64,000 bases of DNA, taken from the NCBI GenBank assembly GCA_030248215.1, contig JASANG010000411.1, forward strand, positions 42,711 through 106,710. Direction: 5' to 3'. How positions within the stretch are numbered: the first letter of the stretch is position 1; the number at the start of each line of letters is the position of its first letter. Source of the DNA: Enoplolaimus lenunculus. Taxonomy: Eukaryota; Nematoda; Enoplea; Enoplida; Thoracostomopsidae. The notes below the pieces were generated by a model that did not search any database, was not told where the DNA came from, and saw only the letters and a program-made list of their open reading frames with translations. Below, one piece after another: positions 32,103 to 43,427 of this stretch. The position numbers were made by a program, and so were the translations under genes.

Positions 32103-32334
32103 CAGACAAAACTCGCTGATACAAGCTTTCGCTTCAAAAACTTGCACGCGTAAGCTGCATCTGCAAGTCTTCTCTGTCAAAAAACTCACATGAAAAGCGC
32201 AGCTGCGAGCTGTCAGCAAATACTTGAAGCTTCTCAATATTTCTTTGTAAAGCTGGTACGTTAAGTAATACCATTGTGAAGAATAACTGTCATCGAGTCT
32301 AATTCAGGCAAAAATTTTAATTTTGATTGGCTAA

Positions 32335-32340
32335 CTTTAT
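32335..32340 (-). terminator. candidate poly(A) signal of the doublecortin-like gene
   Basis: On the minus strand this reads AATAAA about 165 bp after the stop codon at 32505. It is the nearest canonical signal; transcript data would be needed to confirm use. Confidence 0.35.
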
Positions 32341-32504
32341 TAAACGCCTTTGATCGGTAACTTCAAAAATTTAGAAACGGCTTCAAAGTCTAGAAATTGC
32401 TCTGATAATCAAGAACCAGGATTATCAATTTATGATCAGCTTCAAAACTTCAGAATTTGAACCAGAAATATGCCACACAGATTCAAAAACCCAGTCATAG
32501 TCGG

Positions 32505-35500
32505 TTAACCAGAAACTGTATTCATTGTTGACAACGACATCACTCGAGGCCGATAAGCAGAAAACTGGCCTCTGTTGGCAAGGGAGGCGCTTTGACAGTC
32601 CATCTCATTGTCTTTAGTGTCACTGGACGTACTGAAACGAACAGACTTTTTAGTTGCACGGTCAGTGCTGTCACTTGACGGGTAGTCTCCGGTCTCAGAC
32701 CGCCGTCCACAGCTGTGCCAGCGTTGCTGTGACCCAGGTCGAGCGAGAATTGGTGATTTCAACGCTGATTTTTTGGTTTCGTTCAGAAGTTCAATGGCTT
32801 CTTCGAGTTTCAACGCTCGTCGAGCACCTAAGCTTGGATCAAGCTGTAGGCATTCACCACTGGACGCCGAAATTGTTGCTGGAGCTGGCTCCGTCGAGTC
32901 CGCGGGACGAATATATGCGTGGCTGGCATAATTTGAACCTGAGTGGTGAGTATAAGCTTGATAACTCGAATTGCGAACAGTCTGATTAGGAGACCGTGAC
33001 TGGGGTGAATAAGCAGCGGTCATTGTTCGTTGCTGCCGGCGTCGACTGGCAAATGTTGAGCCTGAGAAAAATCGGTTTCGGCCCCGAGGCCAAGAGTTTC
33101 GCTGGGTGCGTCTTGTAGGTACTGCAAGCGGATTAAACGGAACAACTGAAGAATCTGCGGAATCGGTAGCTAAGTCAGCGATAGCTCCTTCGAATGAACT
33201 CAACGTGGAACTTCGCAACGAGTTGTGGGAACTGGGAGTTTCAATGGTATAAGTTGCCGCTTGAGATATGCCAGAAAAGCGTTGCCCTGCTATTTGCAAC
33301 TGTCTATAGGCCGGTGATCGAGGAACACACATTGGATGGTCAATTATATGATTGGTGGATAAATTTCGATTGTTTATTGGATGCCATTTTTCTCCAATCA
33401 TCACGCGGCTGGCATCCGGCGAGTGTGACTTTAAGTGTAATCGTTTCGGACGAATCGTTTTGAGCAAATGAGGAGTTGCATTTTGGTTCCGTCCTCCCAG
33501 GTATGACATCGAGCCATTTTGGCGGTGGTCTGGTTTTAAAGAATCACTCAGGAACTCGGCTTGTTTATTATCGAGTGTTTCGATTGAATTTTGGACGTTT
33601 TCCTGAAAGCAATCGTTTGTGTTTCGACGTTTGAACGCTGTCATGTTTCCAAACAGTGTTTCAGTCAATTTTGAAGGATTACCAGATGGCCGTTCATGAA
33701 ATGATTGCGGTGTTGTCAACATGTCATCTGTGTCTTCTTCGCTACGTTTTGAAAATACTGGCAGTTGTGCACCAAGAGTTGATCCGACTTTTTCTTCGCG
33801 ACGGAATCGTTCTCGAGAAGAACTTGTTGCCGAAGCTGATTTGACATCCTTTTTCGCTATTGATTTCTCTCCTTTGCTCAGCTGTAAGTCTGTTTTGAGG
33901 TTTTCAGCCGTAGTTCGTGAACGCCCAGAAGTCGCTGTAGGAGCTGATTTTTCACGTTTGTTCTTCGTTGATTTTTCTTCGTTGTTGGCACCAACTTCAC
34001 TTTTGATGTTTTTCGCTGTGATTGGTGAACGTTGCAACGCTGTTGATTCTGATTCGTTTTGTGTTGTAAACGATTTGAACATACTTTCTCCTGTTCTGCT
34101 GCTTGGGATTCGATTTTGCGTTGATGCTTCCAGCTCTACATCGTCTGATCCTCCAATTTCGTATTCGTTTCTTCCACGCTGCGGTTGCCGTTTGTTGATT
34201 AACTCCGGTCTGCTTTTGTTTGTTTCAACTTCATTCGTTCCACTTGATTCAACTTTTGACAATTTTTTCGTCGGCGAATTTTTTCGCTTTGCGTTTTGGT
34301 GATACGATATTTTTTCTTCCAATCGACAAACTCGTGCAAGTTTTTTCGGACTGTCTCCACTCAGTCTGCCTTCCAGCCTCGAAACTGACATTGTTTTCTC
34401 GTTTGCTGTCGTTCGCGAAATATTGCCATCATCCACTATAACTCCAGAATCTCCGTCACTTGATTTGTTTGGTTCTTCGATTACATTTGCCCTTAAATGT
34501 TCGCGATTATCAACGGTCGATGGCGTTTCCAGTAGTTCAATTTTCAATTTGTCGTCTTCAATTCCGCATTCTAAGCCATCGGTTAATGCTTCAGATGTTA
34601 AAGTTGATGCAGATTTGACTGCAGCTTTCAATCGCTGTGAAGAAGCTGTTTCCGGGCGTTGGATCACTGTTTCCTTTGAAGCTTTGAGTGATTTGTAGGC
34701 GTCGGCCAAATATGGATTGTTTATATTTTTGTTGAATTTTTCAAATTCCAAGTTGCGCCTTTTAAGATGACCGTTTGACGTTGATATGATTAATGATCGA
34801 CGTGGATTCGCAGTTGAACCTACGCTTCGTGATACTCGGATTCGATTGGTGCGCGAATTTGTTGTCAGCTGATCAGCATTGACTTTTGATTTCAGCATAG
34901 AAGCTAAAACAGTACAGAAATTTATTTTTGCAGCGATTTGAGTAATGTGAATTCTGCCTTGCATGGTAGGCATTGCTAGCTGGTGATATATTCAAGATAA
35001 GGATGGCGCACTCAAAATATTTCTGATATTTAAGAAAAGATTTCTTACATTTAAGAAATATAATTAGCATGGTGCACTTCAAAAGTATTTCTGTTATAAC
35101 AGAAAAGATTTCATAAAAGTTTTGAAATAAAGTCTGAAAATAAACGCTTTCCAGTTATTTTTAGAAAAATTGTATAAAATATCAGAAAAACTTTTCAGAT
35201 TTGCCACAGAAAATACTTTTCTGAATAAATTCAGAAATACTTTTTTGTGTGCAATAGTAGCGAGTAAAGCTATATGACCGCGGCCTCAGGACCTACGCCT
35301 TCAACCGCCTATGGGAAAAGTGTTTTTAAAAATAGAAAATTTGAATGTAGATATTTAATTTTGACCTGTTTTATTCTTGGACCAAATAAGAAAACCATAG
35401 ACTTGGCATTGTACTGTAGTAACGCGAATAAGAGAAGGGAAGCTCAGAGGCGAATCGAAAAATAAAAATTTCAACAGGGTGCCGGCTGGCAAATGTTATA

Positions 35501-36894
35501 AAACGCTAAAATTGTAAGGTAAAGACGTTATCATTTTATCACCAAAAAATTTTCTAACATGAAAAATTGTAACATTTTATCACAAAAAACTTTCTTACTT
35601 TAAAAATTGAATTTTTCTAGCAAAAAAATTTCTGACTGGGAAAATTGTAATGTGGGTGGGGGCCTTGCGATTTTCTGAGGTGGAAAATTGTAAAATAGGG
35701 ACCTTGTCATTATATCACAAAAAATGCTGACGGGAGGCGTACACTCCCCACCCCGCTTTGATCCGCTAGTGGTGAACATAATATTTGTTTCGTCTTACCA
35801 GAGGTTACCCGCTCGCATCCGGTTCCGGACGGTTATTCGGTTTTTAATCCAGCTCAATTATTTGGACCACACACATCTTTCGTTTATGCTACGCCATTTC
35901 CTATGGCTTAATTTCATTTACCCTAAAAATATGCTTTTAAGAATTGGCTGTTGATACAGACACCCAGGGTTCCAACCGAAATAAAATTTTGTCGAAATCG
36001 CAGTGGGAATACAATTTTTCTGTCGGAACCGGAATCGGAATTTTAAATTTGAACTTCGTCAAGCTTTCTGGTTTCACCTCTAACCTGGTAATATTTCGCT
36101 TACTTAGTTCATCATCAACAGTTTCACTTGACGTTGACTTTCTTTGTTTCAAAGAAGCCGTCGATTTAACTGGTGACCGTGAGCTTCTTTGATGCTTCTT
36201 ACGATCACCGCTACTCAAATCAATCTCGCAATCCTGTGTCGGCTCCCTTTGTGACGAAAAACTACGCCTTTTCGGAGTACTTGCCGTAGATTTACCGGAC
36301 GCGTTGGATTCAGCATAACGAACCGCTTGATCAATAATTGAACTCGTGTTGAAAATTGAGCAATCGTTTGAATTTAAACTTTGAACCAGTACGTTTGAGT
36401 CGGCGAGTAGAAATACTTTTGAGTCACACTCGTACAGTTCGCTAACTCGGTCGATTTTTTGACCAGTTAGGCTATAGAGATCCCAAGCTGGACGAGGGCT
36501 ATCCGATAATGGCGACAAACTTTGGATAGTTTCTTGTCGATTTCTTAGTGTTTCTGCTTCGTTTGTCAAGTTTGTACTCTTAGCATTGGTCATTCTTCCA
36601 CGCCTGTTTTTGACTCGTGCCCAATATGATGGTTCTAAGCATCTGTTACCATTATCACGCTCCACGGATCGGCTCCGTCTGCTGTCTGTACTTCGGTTTC
36701 TTCTTTGATTTGGCTTGTTGGCCTGGGACCGTCCACTTAATCCCAGTAAGATTCGAAGTTCGTCCACAACTGATTTAATCGTTTTTGTCCGATTTGACCA
36801 CAGAATTATGTACGAGCATTTCCGGTATTCAAAATTTTCATGTTTAAGTTGTTGTTCATGTTGTGATGGTTGTTGTTGTTGTTGCTGCTGCTGC

Positions 36895-36949
<55 letters not shown>

Positions 36950-36984
36950 GCTGTTGTTGTTGTTGTTGTTGTTGTTGTTGCTGC

Positions 36985-37017
<33 letters not shown>

Positions 37018-37220
37018 TGTTGTTGTTGTTGTACAATTTGCCGTACTATCGACGGTTGTCTCAACTCAGCACGCGTCGACCCGCAGATGTTGGTTAATGC
37101 GTCTGGTGGTAACCATACAACTGTTATTATTTTAGGTAGCAATGCCGACGGTTGTGGTCGTGAAGCCGTCGGAACCTTTTGACCCGGTGAAGGCATTGCT
37201 GTACCCACCGTTTGTGGCAT
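32505..37220 (-). CDS. doublecortin-like domain protein, two exons, polyglutamine
   Basis: Exon 1 is 37220-36104 and exon 2 is 34903-32505. The donor reads GAACTAA|GTAAGCG and the acceptor CTGTACTGTTTTAG|CTTCTATG. The phases agree, giving 1171 residues. An in-frame TAA lies two codons before the ATG at 37220. Residues 30-36 (KIITVVW), 133-162 (CSYIILWSNRTK, then VVDELRILLGL) and 246-275 (LYSLTGQKIDRVSELYE, then KVFLLADS) follow the order of a doublecortin fold (compare RLYTLDGKQV and IFIACG in DCX). Two insertions break the fold: about 54 glutamines at residues 64-117 and an Arg/Ser-rich stretch at about 163-243. The rest, nearly 900 residues, is low-complexity, rich in Ser, Arg and Lys, with no domain seen. 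Doublecortin domains bind microtubules; that role is inferred. Exon 1 read-through past the donor enters old repeat sequence, which supports splicing. The minor ambiguity is whether more exons lie upstream. Confidence 0.65.
35007..35253 (-). mobile_element. family E MITE, copy 3, in intron
   Basis: Inverted relative to 25541 and 31857: GCACTCAAAATATTTCTGAT at the left, AAATACTTTTTTGTGTGC at the right. Lies in the 1.2-kb intron of the doublecortin-like gene. Confidence 0.85.
35254..36103. other. remainder of the intron, with a diverged hAT-type repeat
   Basis: 35964-36060 (CAGGGTTCCAACCGAAATAA, then GGAACCGGAATCGGAATTTT) resembles the left end of the CAGGGTGCAA hAT MITEs. TTTATCACCAAAAAATTT-type lines repeat between 35530 and 35730. 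No additional exon was found. Confidence 0.5.
36868..37031 (-). repeat. CAA/CAG repeat coding polyglutamine
   Basis: About 54 codons, mostly CAA with CAG blocks and a single AAG (Lys). Translated in exon 1 of the doublecortin-like gene. The mixed codons should lower slippage relative to pure CAG. Confidence 0.9.
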
Positions 37221-37424
37221 TACTTATTTGCAAGTTGTTCAGTCACATTAGTGCACTGTATAAGTTTTCGTCATCAATTAATGGTAACAATAATTAATGA
37301 ATATGCAGGAAATGCGGACAAAATATAAAAAATTATGCAACTGTTATTGTCGCTGGAAAAACAATCATATAAACAACCTTTGTTTCTCTTTTAATGTCCA
37401 ATAAACAAAATTAGCGCTCTTGTA
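37221..37424. other. upstream flank of the doublecortin-like gene
   Basis: AT-rich; no TATA box or initiator could be assigned with confidence. Confidence 0.3.
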
Positions 37425-37872
37425 TACTTACCCTCGTTGTGGTAACCCGAATAAGATAGGGACTTAATCTACTTTGGCCGCTCCAGACGGTAGTCCCTGT
37501 TATTCGGTTACGGACTGTGATTTATTTTCAACCCGCCCTTCGCCGCCGTTATTGATGTATATCCGGTATTGCAACTATCCGTTGAATTAAACGTTTATTT
37601 GTCTTGCGTCAATAGCTTGAGCGATAATGCATTGTTATACTTAGGAATGTGCATTCAAAATTTAAGTATGCTTTAAAGTTTCGAACTCAACATTGTTTGG
37701 TCCTAGAGTCATTTTTGTACTACAACTTGGAATAACTGACCTTCATGGACTCTAATTAGGGTTCAAGTGACTTTATCCGATTACGCACTCTTATTAGAGA
37801 TACAGACTCGTATTGATTGGGACTCACAATGGAAACCCTCACTTATTACCCCTCTCATTCGGGTCACTGCAG
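37425..37872 (-). mobile_element. family D MITE, inverted copy
   Basis: ACCCGAATAAGATAGGGAC near the left and CATTCGGGTCACTGCAG at the right, TA beyond the right end. The interior is the family D order read on the other strand (GATATATACATCAATAAC-like, TATTTGTC, TTAGGAATGTGC). Confidence 0.8.
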
Positions 37873-38998
37873 TACGTTTAACGTTAACGCTTAGGGCTGA
37901 GCGTAGGCTAAAAGTACACCGTAAAAATGGTAAGAAAAATCATTGTACTGCCTGAAGCGCTTGTAGTTGAAAATAAAGCGGCTTGGGCATTTTAACAATT
38001 TGCTGAAAGAAATACAGCACAAAAATTCTGATAGATATAGCAAATCGAATCTCTATACACAAACCAACCCTAGTTTGTTTTGACTTAATTCATTTTGACG
38101 CTGCATTTTAAGTAAACGAAGGCTTTATTTCGTAGAGCGAAATGGCGAAAGCATAAGAACCGAACTTGTTTGCAGGGATATTAGTCGGGATTTTAGTCGT
38201 AACCTCCTGTAAAAAATATAATTTTTAGAATTTAGTCAGTAGTACCACATCTTGAGAAGCATTTTCTGGTTCCTAAAGTTCGCAACCGGATATTTAGCAC
38301 CCTTTATCCGTTCCACTTGTATACGCGTCTGCGGGGTTTGTTTAGAAATCACAACAAAAATGCAAAATCTATTTTACTCAATAGAAGCCATAACATCGAG
38401 CTGATCAGCAATTATATTAAACACAGGAAACTTATCAGAGCGTAACGAAACAAAAAACTTTGGCCAAATGTTCAAGAAGAAAATATATCAAAGTTTTAAC
38501 AACTATAACAGCGCAACTAAATGAAATCTTCAAATGCACCAGTTTCTATTGTTTGAATTTTGAAGGTATACTTGAGTTTCTTTAAGGGTCTTCGAAACCA
38601 GACAGTTACCTGGCGGAATATTATTTGAATTGGGCCTGTGCCAGATTTGTCCATTGGCTAAAATTTCGCATAAACCTGATGCGATTGCATGTTTTGCCAA
38701 ATTCTACAGACGTTTTTCGTTCTATTTACCGAAAAGAAATTGATTTAAGACAGGGATGTAGCTATAGCCCCCGGCAGATACATTGGATGGTGCGTGTGCG
38801 AAAGCAAACTAACTCAAACGATAATAGCGAATTTGTAATCTTTGAAATGGCTATTGAGAAAAGCCTTTTATTTAAATTAATACAAATTCAAAAGTTAAGA
38901 ATAAGCATCTTTTTTAAGCTGAAGAGGCTTAAACTTAAAGTTCGACCAAAAAGTTTTTATAAAAACACAAAAGTTTAATTTATCTTTTTGATTGTATA
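37873..38998. other. intergenic, nothing recognised
   Basis: One open frame of 117 codons (38625-38978) has no domain, a Lys-rich AT-driven tail and no splice context; not called. Confidence 0.35.
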
Positions 38999-38999
38999 A

Positions 39000-39227
39000 C
39001 GCCCATGCTACTTTAAAGGGCGTCCAGGCTTCTGGTGGGTGTATGAAAGAGTAGGTTTCGATTCTTTGATTACATTTTTTGCTTAGGCTTAGGCTTAAGC
39101 TTAGAAACTCATTTTTGCAAATGTTTAACCTTAGGCTTTAGGCTTAGGAAAACATTTTTGCAACGCTTAGGCTTAGGCTTAGGAATGCGCTTAATCTACT
39201 GTTACGCCCCTAAAAGTAACGTTGGCC
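39000..39227. mobile_element. family B MITE
   Basis: CGCCCATGCTACTTTAAAGG to AAAAGTAACGTTGGCC, with GGCTTCTGGTGGGTGTATGA and TTAGGC units. Target duplication indistinct (TGTATAAC against GTTTATAA). Confidence 0.82.
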
Positions 39228-39302
39228 GTTTATAATATATTGGTGCACAGCCAACAATTTGTTAAAAATGACATTTATAACGGGCTCTGGTTATATGTCT
39301 TG

Positions 39303-39532
39303 GGGCCAATGATAAAGGCGTAACAGTAGATTAAGAGTATTCCTAAGCCTAAACATATAAGTCTAAGCGTTGCAAAAACGTGTTCCTAAGCCTAAGCCTA
39401 AGCGTTGCAAAAAATGTGTTTCTAAGCTTAAGCCTAAGCCTAAGCCTAAAGCGAAAAAGGTAATCCAGAATCTAAACGTACTCTTTTATGGACCCACCAG
39501 AAATCTGAACGCCCCTTAAGGTGACATGGGCC
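39303..39532. mobile_element. family B MITE, opposite orientation
   Basis: GGGCCAATGATAAAGGC, GTAACAGTAGATTAAGAGTA, CCTAAG units with GCGTTGCAAAAA spacers, CTTTTATGGACCCACCAGAA and CCCCTTAAGGTGACATGGGCC-type end. Only 75 bp from the preceding, inverted copy. Confidence 0.82.
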
Positions 39533-39594
39533 TAATTTGGAATAAAATATCAAGATGTGTCCCTGTTCTTATACCTGTCGAATAACGATTTTTG

Positions 39595-39840
39595 CCATAG
39601 GTTTCAGGGTGGCATGGCAACCTTTGCCAATGTGACTCCAGCAGAAAATTTGCAATTATCATGTGCAGGTTTTTGGCAGAACGAATTTTCGACTCCAACC
39701 TTCTGCCGCACGTTCTCACTGCAAAAACCTGCAAATACGACTTGAAGTTGCAAAGTTTAGCTGCCAAAATTTGCACTTGCAAATTGCATCTGCGAGATCG
39801 CGCTGCAAATCCTCTTCAAGGCTGAATGGGGCTTAAGTTA
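39595..39840. repeat. possible diverged family I element
   Basis: AAATTTGCAATTATC, GCAAAAACCTGCAAATACGA, TTGCACTTGCAAATTGCATC and GGCTGAATGGGGCTTAA recall family I. The right end would be GGGC followed by TTAA. The left end is not recognised. Confidence 0.45.
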
Positions 39841-40091
39841 AGGCCCGTCTACTGCAATCTTGTTAATTTGTTTCTATTACAGTTGAAATTTAAAATATTA
39901 ATAATTTTCGCTAATTTCGCTTTCATTTGTCGAGTTTTTCTGGTCGTTTTTTTGTTGCTGGATGCATGGTCTACATTGTGACCAAGTAAATAAACTGCTC
40001 GAACTGAACTAAATTGACAATTTCCAGTGCTGTGGCTCTAAGCCAACGGGCATTGGCTGTAAAACTAATCTGATAGAAAACTATAACCGCA

Positions 40092-40200
40092 GCAAAAACA
40101 AACAAATAATCAAACAAACCAACAAACAAATAAACAAACAAACAAACAAAGGAACAAACAAACAAACAAACAAACAAGCAAGCAAACAAACAAACAAACA
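40092..40200 (+). repeat. (AAAC)n microsatellite
   Basis: About 110 bp of AAAC units with a few variants (AAAT, AAGC, GGAAC). It creates a spurious Phe/Cys/Leu-rich frame on the minus strand. Confidence 0.9.
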
Positions 40201-40950
40201 TGAAAGACTTTCTTATCAGTGAAAAAGCCCATGTTAGCTATAGTGGGGAACAGGGGGACTTTGAAACTATGATGCTTAGGCTTAGACTCAGCTGTAGGTA
40301 TTGTTTAGTCTTAATCTAAGCTAACGTTTAGGCTTAAGCTTAGGCTTGTGCTTAATATCCCCTGAAGTTAACACAAATCAGTGGACCAAGCATGAAAGAA
40401 TTTTTCAACACTGAACCATATAAGCGTCGACCGTATACAAGCAATCCATAACAAAGCCAATATAGGTTGACAGATAAAATACCGGTCATAAAAGGCACCG
40501 ATATATAATGCCTATAGCTGACTCTCCCCATAGTAACCGTTGATCACATATATTAGCACTAGGTGTATTACGGCCCCTGCTAGGTTGCATATAAATAAAA
40601 TAGCTGGCAAAGAAAATGTTTATTTATCTGGTTTGGCAGGTTCCGCCTATTATTAATACACAATAGCCTGTAGGAACTTAATATATTTTGTGCACTAAAT
40701 AATTTTTCTATAAAATTGGTTTATAAAAATTTATTTATTAAGACTACAAACCTAATTGTTGTGTCTAAAACTCCAACTCTGTTTCAACTATCGGTGTAAT
40801 TTTAAGTGTTTTTTGTATTTTTATCGGAGAATTTGCCGTATTGTTTATGTACAACAAACGAAAATATTAATTTTGTGGTCTCGACGGAATGGGCCAAAAA
40901 ATACGCTCCGCCAGAAAAATTCCACAGTCAAACCTGTGTGATAAGTTTGA
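40201..40950. other. intergenic, nothing recognised
   Basis: A short degenerate TTAGGC-like patch lies near 40325-40350. No gene supported. Confidence 0.3.
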
Positions 40951-40987
40951 CTGTTAAAGAGCAACCGTCAAGTATATACATTCTATG

Positions 40988-41190
40988 GGCCCATGTATAG
41001 AACAGGGCTGGAACAGTAGTGATAGCATATTCCTAAGCCTAAGCCTACGCCTAAGCGTATGGATGAACCTATTCCTAAGCTTAAGCCTAAGCCTAAGCCT
41101 AAACCGAAGCAAAAAAATTAGTCTAAAGCTTAAACTGACTCTATTAAAGCCACTCCGGAAAACGATCCGGCCCTGTTCTATACATGGGCC
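40988..41190. mobile_element. family A MITE flanked by a 30-bp direct repeat
   Basis: GGCCCATGTATAGAACAGGG to CCCTGTTCTATACATGGGCC around CCTAAG units. On either side, three and two bases away, stands the same 30-bp host sequence (40955-40984 and 41193-41222, starting TAAAGAGCAACC and ending TATATACATTCT). The usual 8-bp duplication is not seen. Confidence 0.88.
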
Positions 41191-41236
41191 GCTAAAGAGC
41201 AACCGTCAAGTATATACATTCTCTGTAGTGGTATTT

Positions 41237-41584
41237 TCAATACGACAGGGTGCTTGATTGCTGATCCGACAGTAAATCTTCATTTCGGATCGCTTTCTCT
41301 AAATTCCGCACCGGCCGATGTGCTTCATAAAAGCGAGCAGTTTGAATTTTGTCAATTTGTGCCATTTCTAATTCGCTAATTTTGGGACCGGATCGGGCAC
41401 AAAATCCTTTTTTAACGATTAACCATGCGGCAAAAACGGTTCCGATAAGTATGCAGATTGCAATGCCGACTGAAATTAGTGTCACATGATCGAATGTTTG
41501 TGTTTCCGGTGTTGTTGCAATTGACAAGCTGGCAAAATAGCTCGTTGATGCTAATTGTTCAAATGTTGCTAAACTAGCGGACAT
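41237..41584 (-). CDS. small single-pass membrane protein, unknown
   Basis: A 115-residue frame with an ATG at 41584 and an in-frame TAA five codons upstream. Residues 1-33 are Ser/Thr-rich and mostly uncharged. Residues 34-57 form one clear membrane segment (VTLISVGIAICILIGTVFAAW), followed by KK and a charged tail of about 55 residues with ARSGPKISELEMAQIDK. The layout suggests a type III or I protein with its N terminus outside. There is no cleavable signal peptide. I do not recognise the family. It could instead be the last exon of a larger receptor, since no acceptor or poly(A) signal fixes the ends. The composition is unlike the surrounding repeats, which favours a real gene. Confidence 0.5.
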   Translation of the reverse strand: MSASLATFEQLASTSYFASLSIATTPETQTFDHVTLISVGIAICILIGTVFAAWLIVKKGFCARSGPKISELEMAQIDKIQTARFYEAHRPVRNLEKAIRNEDLLSDQQSSTLSY

Positions 41585-42486
41585 TACCGTTTGAAATTAG
41601 CTGATTAAACGCTTCGGCGAACCTGAACAAATTTTTTTCCAACGTTTACTGTTTGGTTTTTAGGATTTGAATTGTGTAAAAATACAAAAAGTTTAAAATA
41701 TTTCAACAACATGCATAAAGTGTGAGAAATTTGACTAAGGATTGAACAGCATGTATGTACCCATAGGAGTATAACCGTTCACCTGTCAAAGTAATAGGTT
41801 CGAATGTGTTATGGGTTATCCACGTTATACTGTCTACGCTACTGTAAAAAAGTCGATACAATTGGTTTAGTTGCAAATTGTTCTTATATTAAGACTTAAC
41901 AGCGAATATACTAAGTTATTGTGTTTTGGCTGTATCTTTTTGGAAGGAGTAGGGAAAATGTGGACATTGTTTTGACATCATGTCTGACAATAAGAGTTTC
42001 TTCGAACAGACTCTGTATAATTGCTAAACAAATACGCGTTGACGGGGAAGACGAAATGGCGGACTACGAAATGTCGGTCGACGAGTTGTCGGGTTACGAA
42101 TTGTCGTGATACGTCGCTAAACAGAGTCCCTTCGGACAGACTCTGCATTATGTATAAAGCGGAGTGTTTTCAATCAGAATCAGGAAAAAACAGGATGTTC
42201 TCTTTACGACGTATTGACAAAATGGCATGTGTCTGTGCGATAATGTGACAAAGTTTACGCAGGGTCAAAGGGTCAGATTGAAAGATTGAACTTCGTTGCC
42301 TATTTTTATTCTCATCTTTTGCCTGACAAACCCCATCGCACCTGGTGATAATTTTCGCAGTCCAGAGTTTCAAAATACGGCAAACCCGTGCACCACAAAA
42401 GCGGCCGAAATCTTTACTACGCTGACGCAGTTAAAGTTGCATCGTTTTGCATTCTTCCGAGATGAAGGTAAAAATGTAGTGGGCCT
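41585..42486. other. intergenic with a 29-bp repeated hairpin
   Basis: 41994-42022 and 42124-42152 are near-identical 29-mers (GAGT, then CTTCG, ACAGACTCTG). Each can fold by AGAGTC pairing with GACTCT. Between them a 9-bp motif ACGAAATGTCGG-like recurs three times (ATGGCGGACTACGAAATG). Whether it is coding is unclear. Confidence 0.4.
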
Positions 42487-42487
42487 G

Positions 42488-42707
42488 CAATGTAAAAAAT
42501 AGGGAGTCAAATTGACTCCCTCCGAAATAGGCTTTTTCTGACTACACAAACTGAGTCAAAATTCGACCCCACCAGAGTCAAATTCGATTCAGTGAATCGC
42601 TCAGTGAATCGAATTTGACTCGGGCGGAGTCGAATTTGACTCAGTTTGTGCAGTCAGGAAAAGCATATTTCCCAGAGAGTCAATTTGACTCCGTATTTTT
42701 TGCAGTG
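42488..42707. mobile_element. family C palindromic MITE
   Basis: CAATGTAAAAAATAGGGAGT to GTATTTTTTGCAGTG. Interior palindrome of AAATAGGC, ACAAACTGAGTC and CAAATTCGA blocks as in the other copies. Confidence 0.8.
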
Positions 42708-43297
42708 TGCGTGTTTTCTAATAAAACTTACTTCCACGATGTTCATTGCGGCTGGTTTGTGGTTATGCCATTTTCGCAATCGGTTTTCACAAAACAAGTC
42801 ACCAGTTTCCTAAATCCAGGTTTCATAGTCGAATAATACTGATTAATGCAAAAATTTGAAATTTTTTCTATGCTTGGAAATTTCAAATATCTCATGTCAT
42901 AGGAGGATTGACACGATAATACACAGGCACAGCGATCAAAACACCGCTGTTTTATATGGCATGTGATATATAAATTTTTTTGTTAATATATGAAAGGTGA
43001 AAATGTGTTTCTGATCTGACAGACCGGTCAAAGGGAAATATACAAAGGTTAATAAATAACAAAAGTGGATTAAAAATGCCTTTGGCAAATTTTGTCAGAA
43101 TTTCCAGCTGATAAAATATGATAAAAAACGACGTTTAGATCTAATGAAAACTAACTTTTCTTGGAAATAATTTTAACACCAAAAATTCTTCTACTACTTC
43201 TGCATTTTGTTAGTTGTGATTGGTTGTTTAGGTGTGACTGTGTTCGATAAAACTTTGCACACAATTATTATGCTTCACTACATTTTCAAAGAGTTTA
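42708..43297. other. intergenic, nothing recognised
   Basis: No supported feature. Confidence 0.3.
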
Positions 43298-43427
43298 AGC
43301 AAGGTTTATATAGTATAGAAACGATGCTGTACAACGTTACGTTGGTAATGCTGTCCTTATTTCTGCTGTTATGATTAGACATTCAATTTGCGCCTCTGTA
43401 GTCCTTCCCCATATAAACCTTGTTTAA
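43298..43427. mobile_element. possible short MITE with 17-bp TIRs
   Basis: TTTAAGCAAGGTTTATAT at the left and ATATAAACCTTGTTTAA at the right are inverse copies differing at one or two positions, 95 bp apart. No other copy in the window and no target duplication seen. Confidence 0.5.

Noticed and set aside
33721-34302. 193-codon plus-strand frame, Ser/Phe-rich
   Set aside because: Shadow of the large minus-strand exon 2; no start context or domain.
36041-36100. Alternative donor CAG|GTTAGAG for exon 1 of the doublecortin-like gene
   Set aside because: Its phase does not fit the exon 2 frame, whereas CTAA|GTAAGCG does.
36715-37182. Plus-strand frames rich in Cys, Val/Ala or Leu across the CAA/CAG tract
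   Set aside because: Antisense and frame-shifted readings of the polyglutamine codons of the minus-strand gene.
38625-38978. 117-codon plus-strand frame
   Set aside because: No recognisable domain; AT-driven Lys/Leu-rich end.
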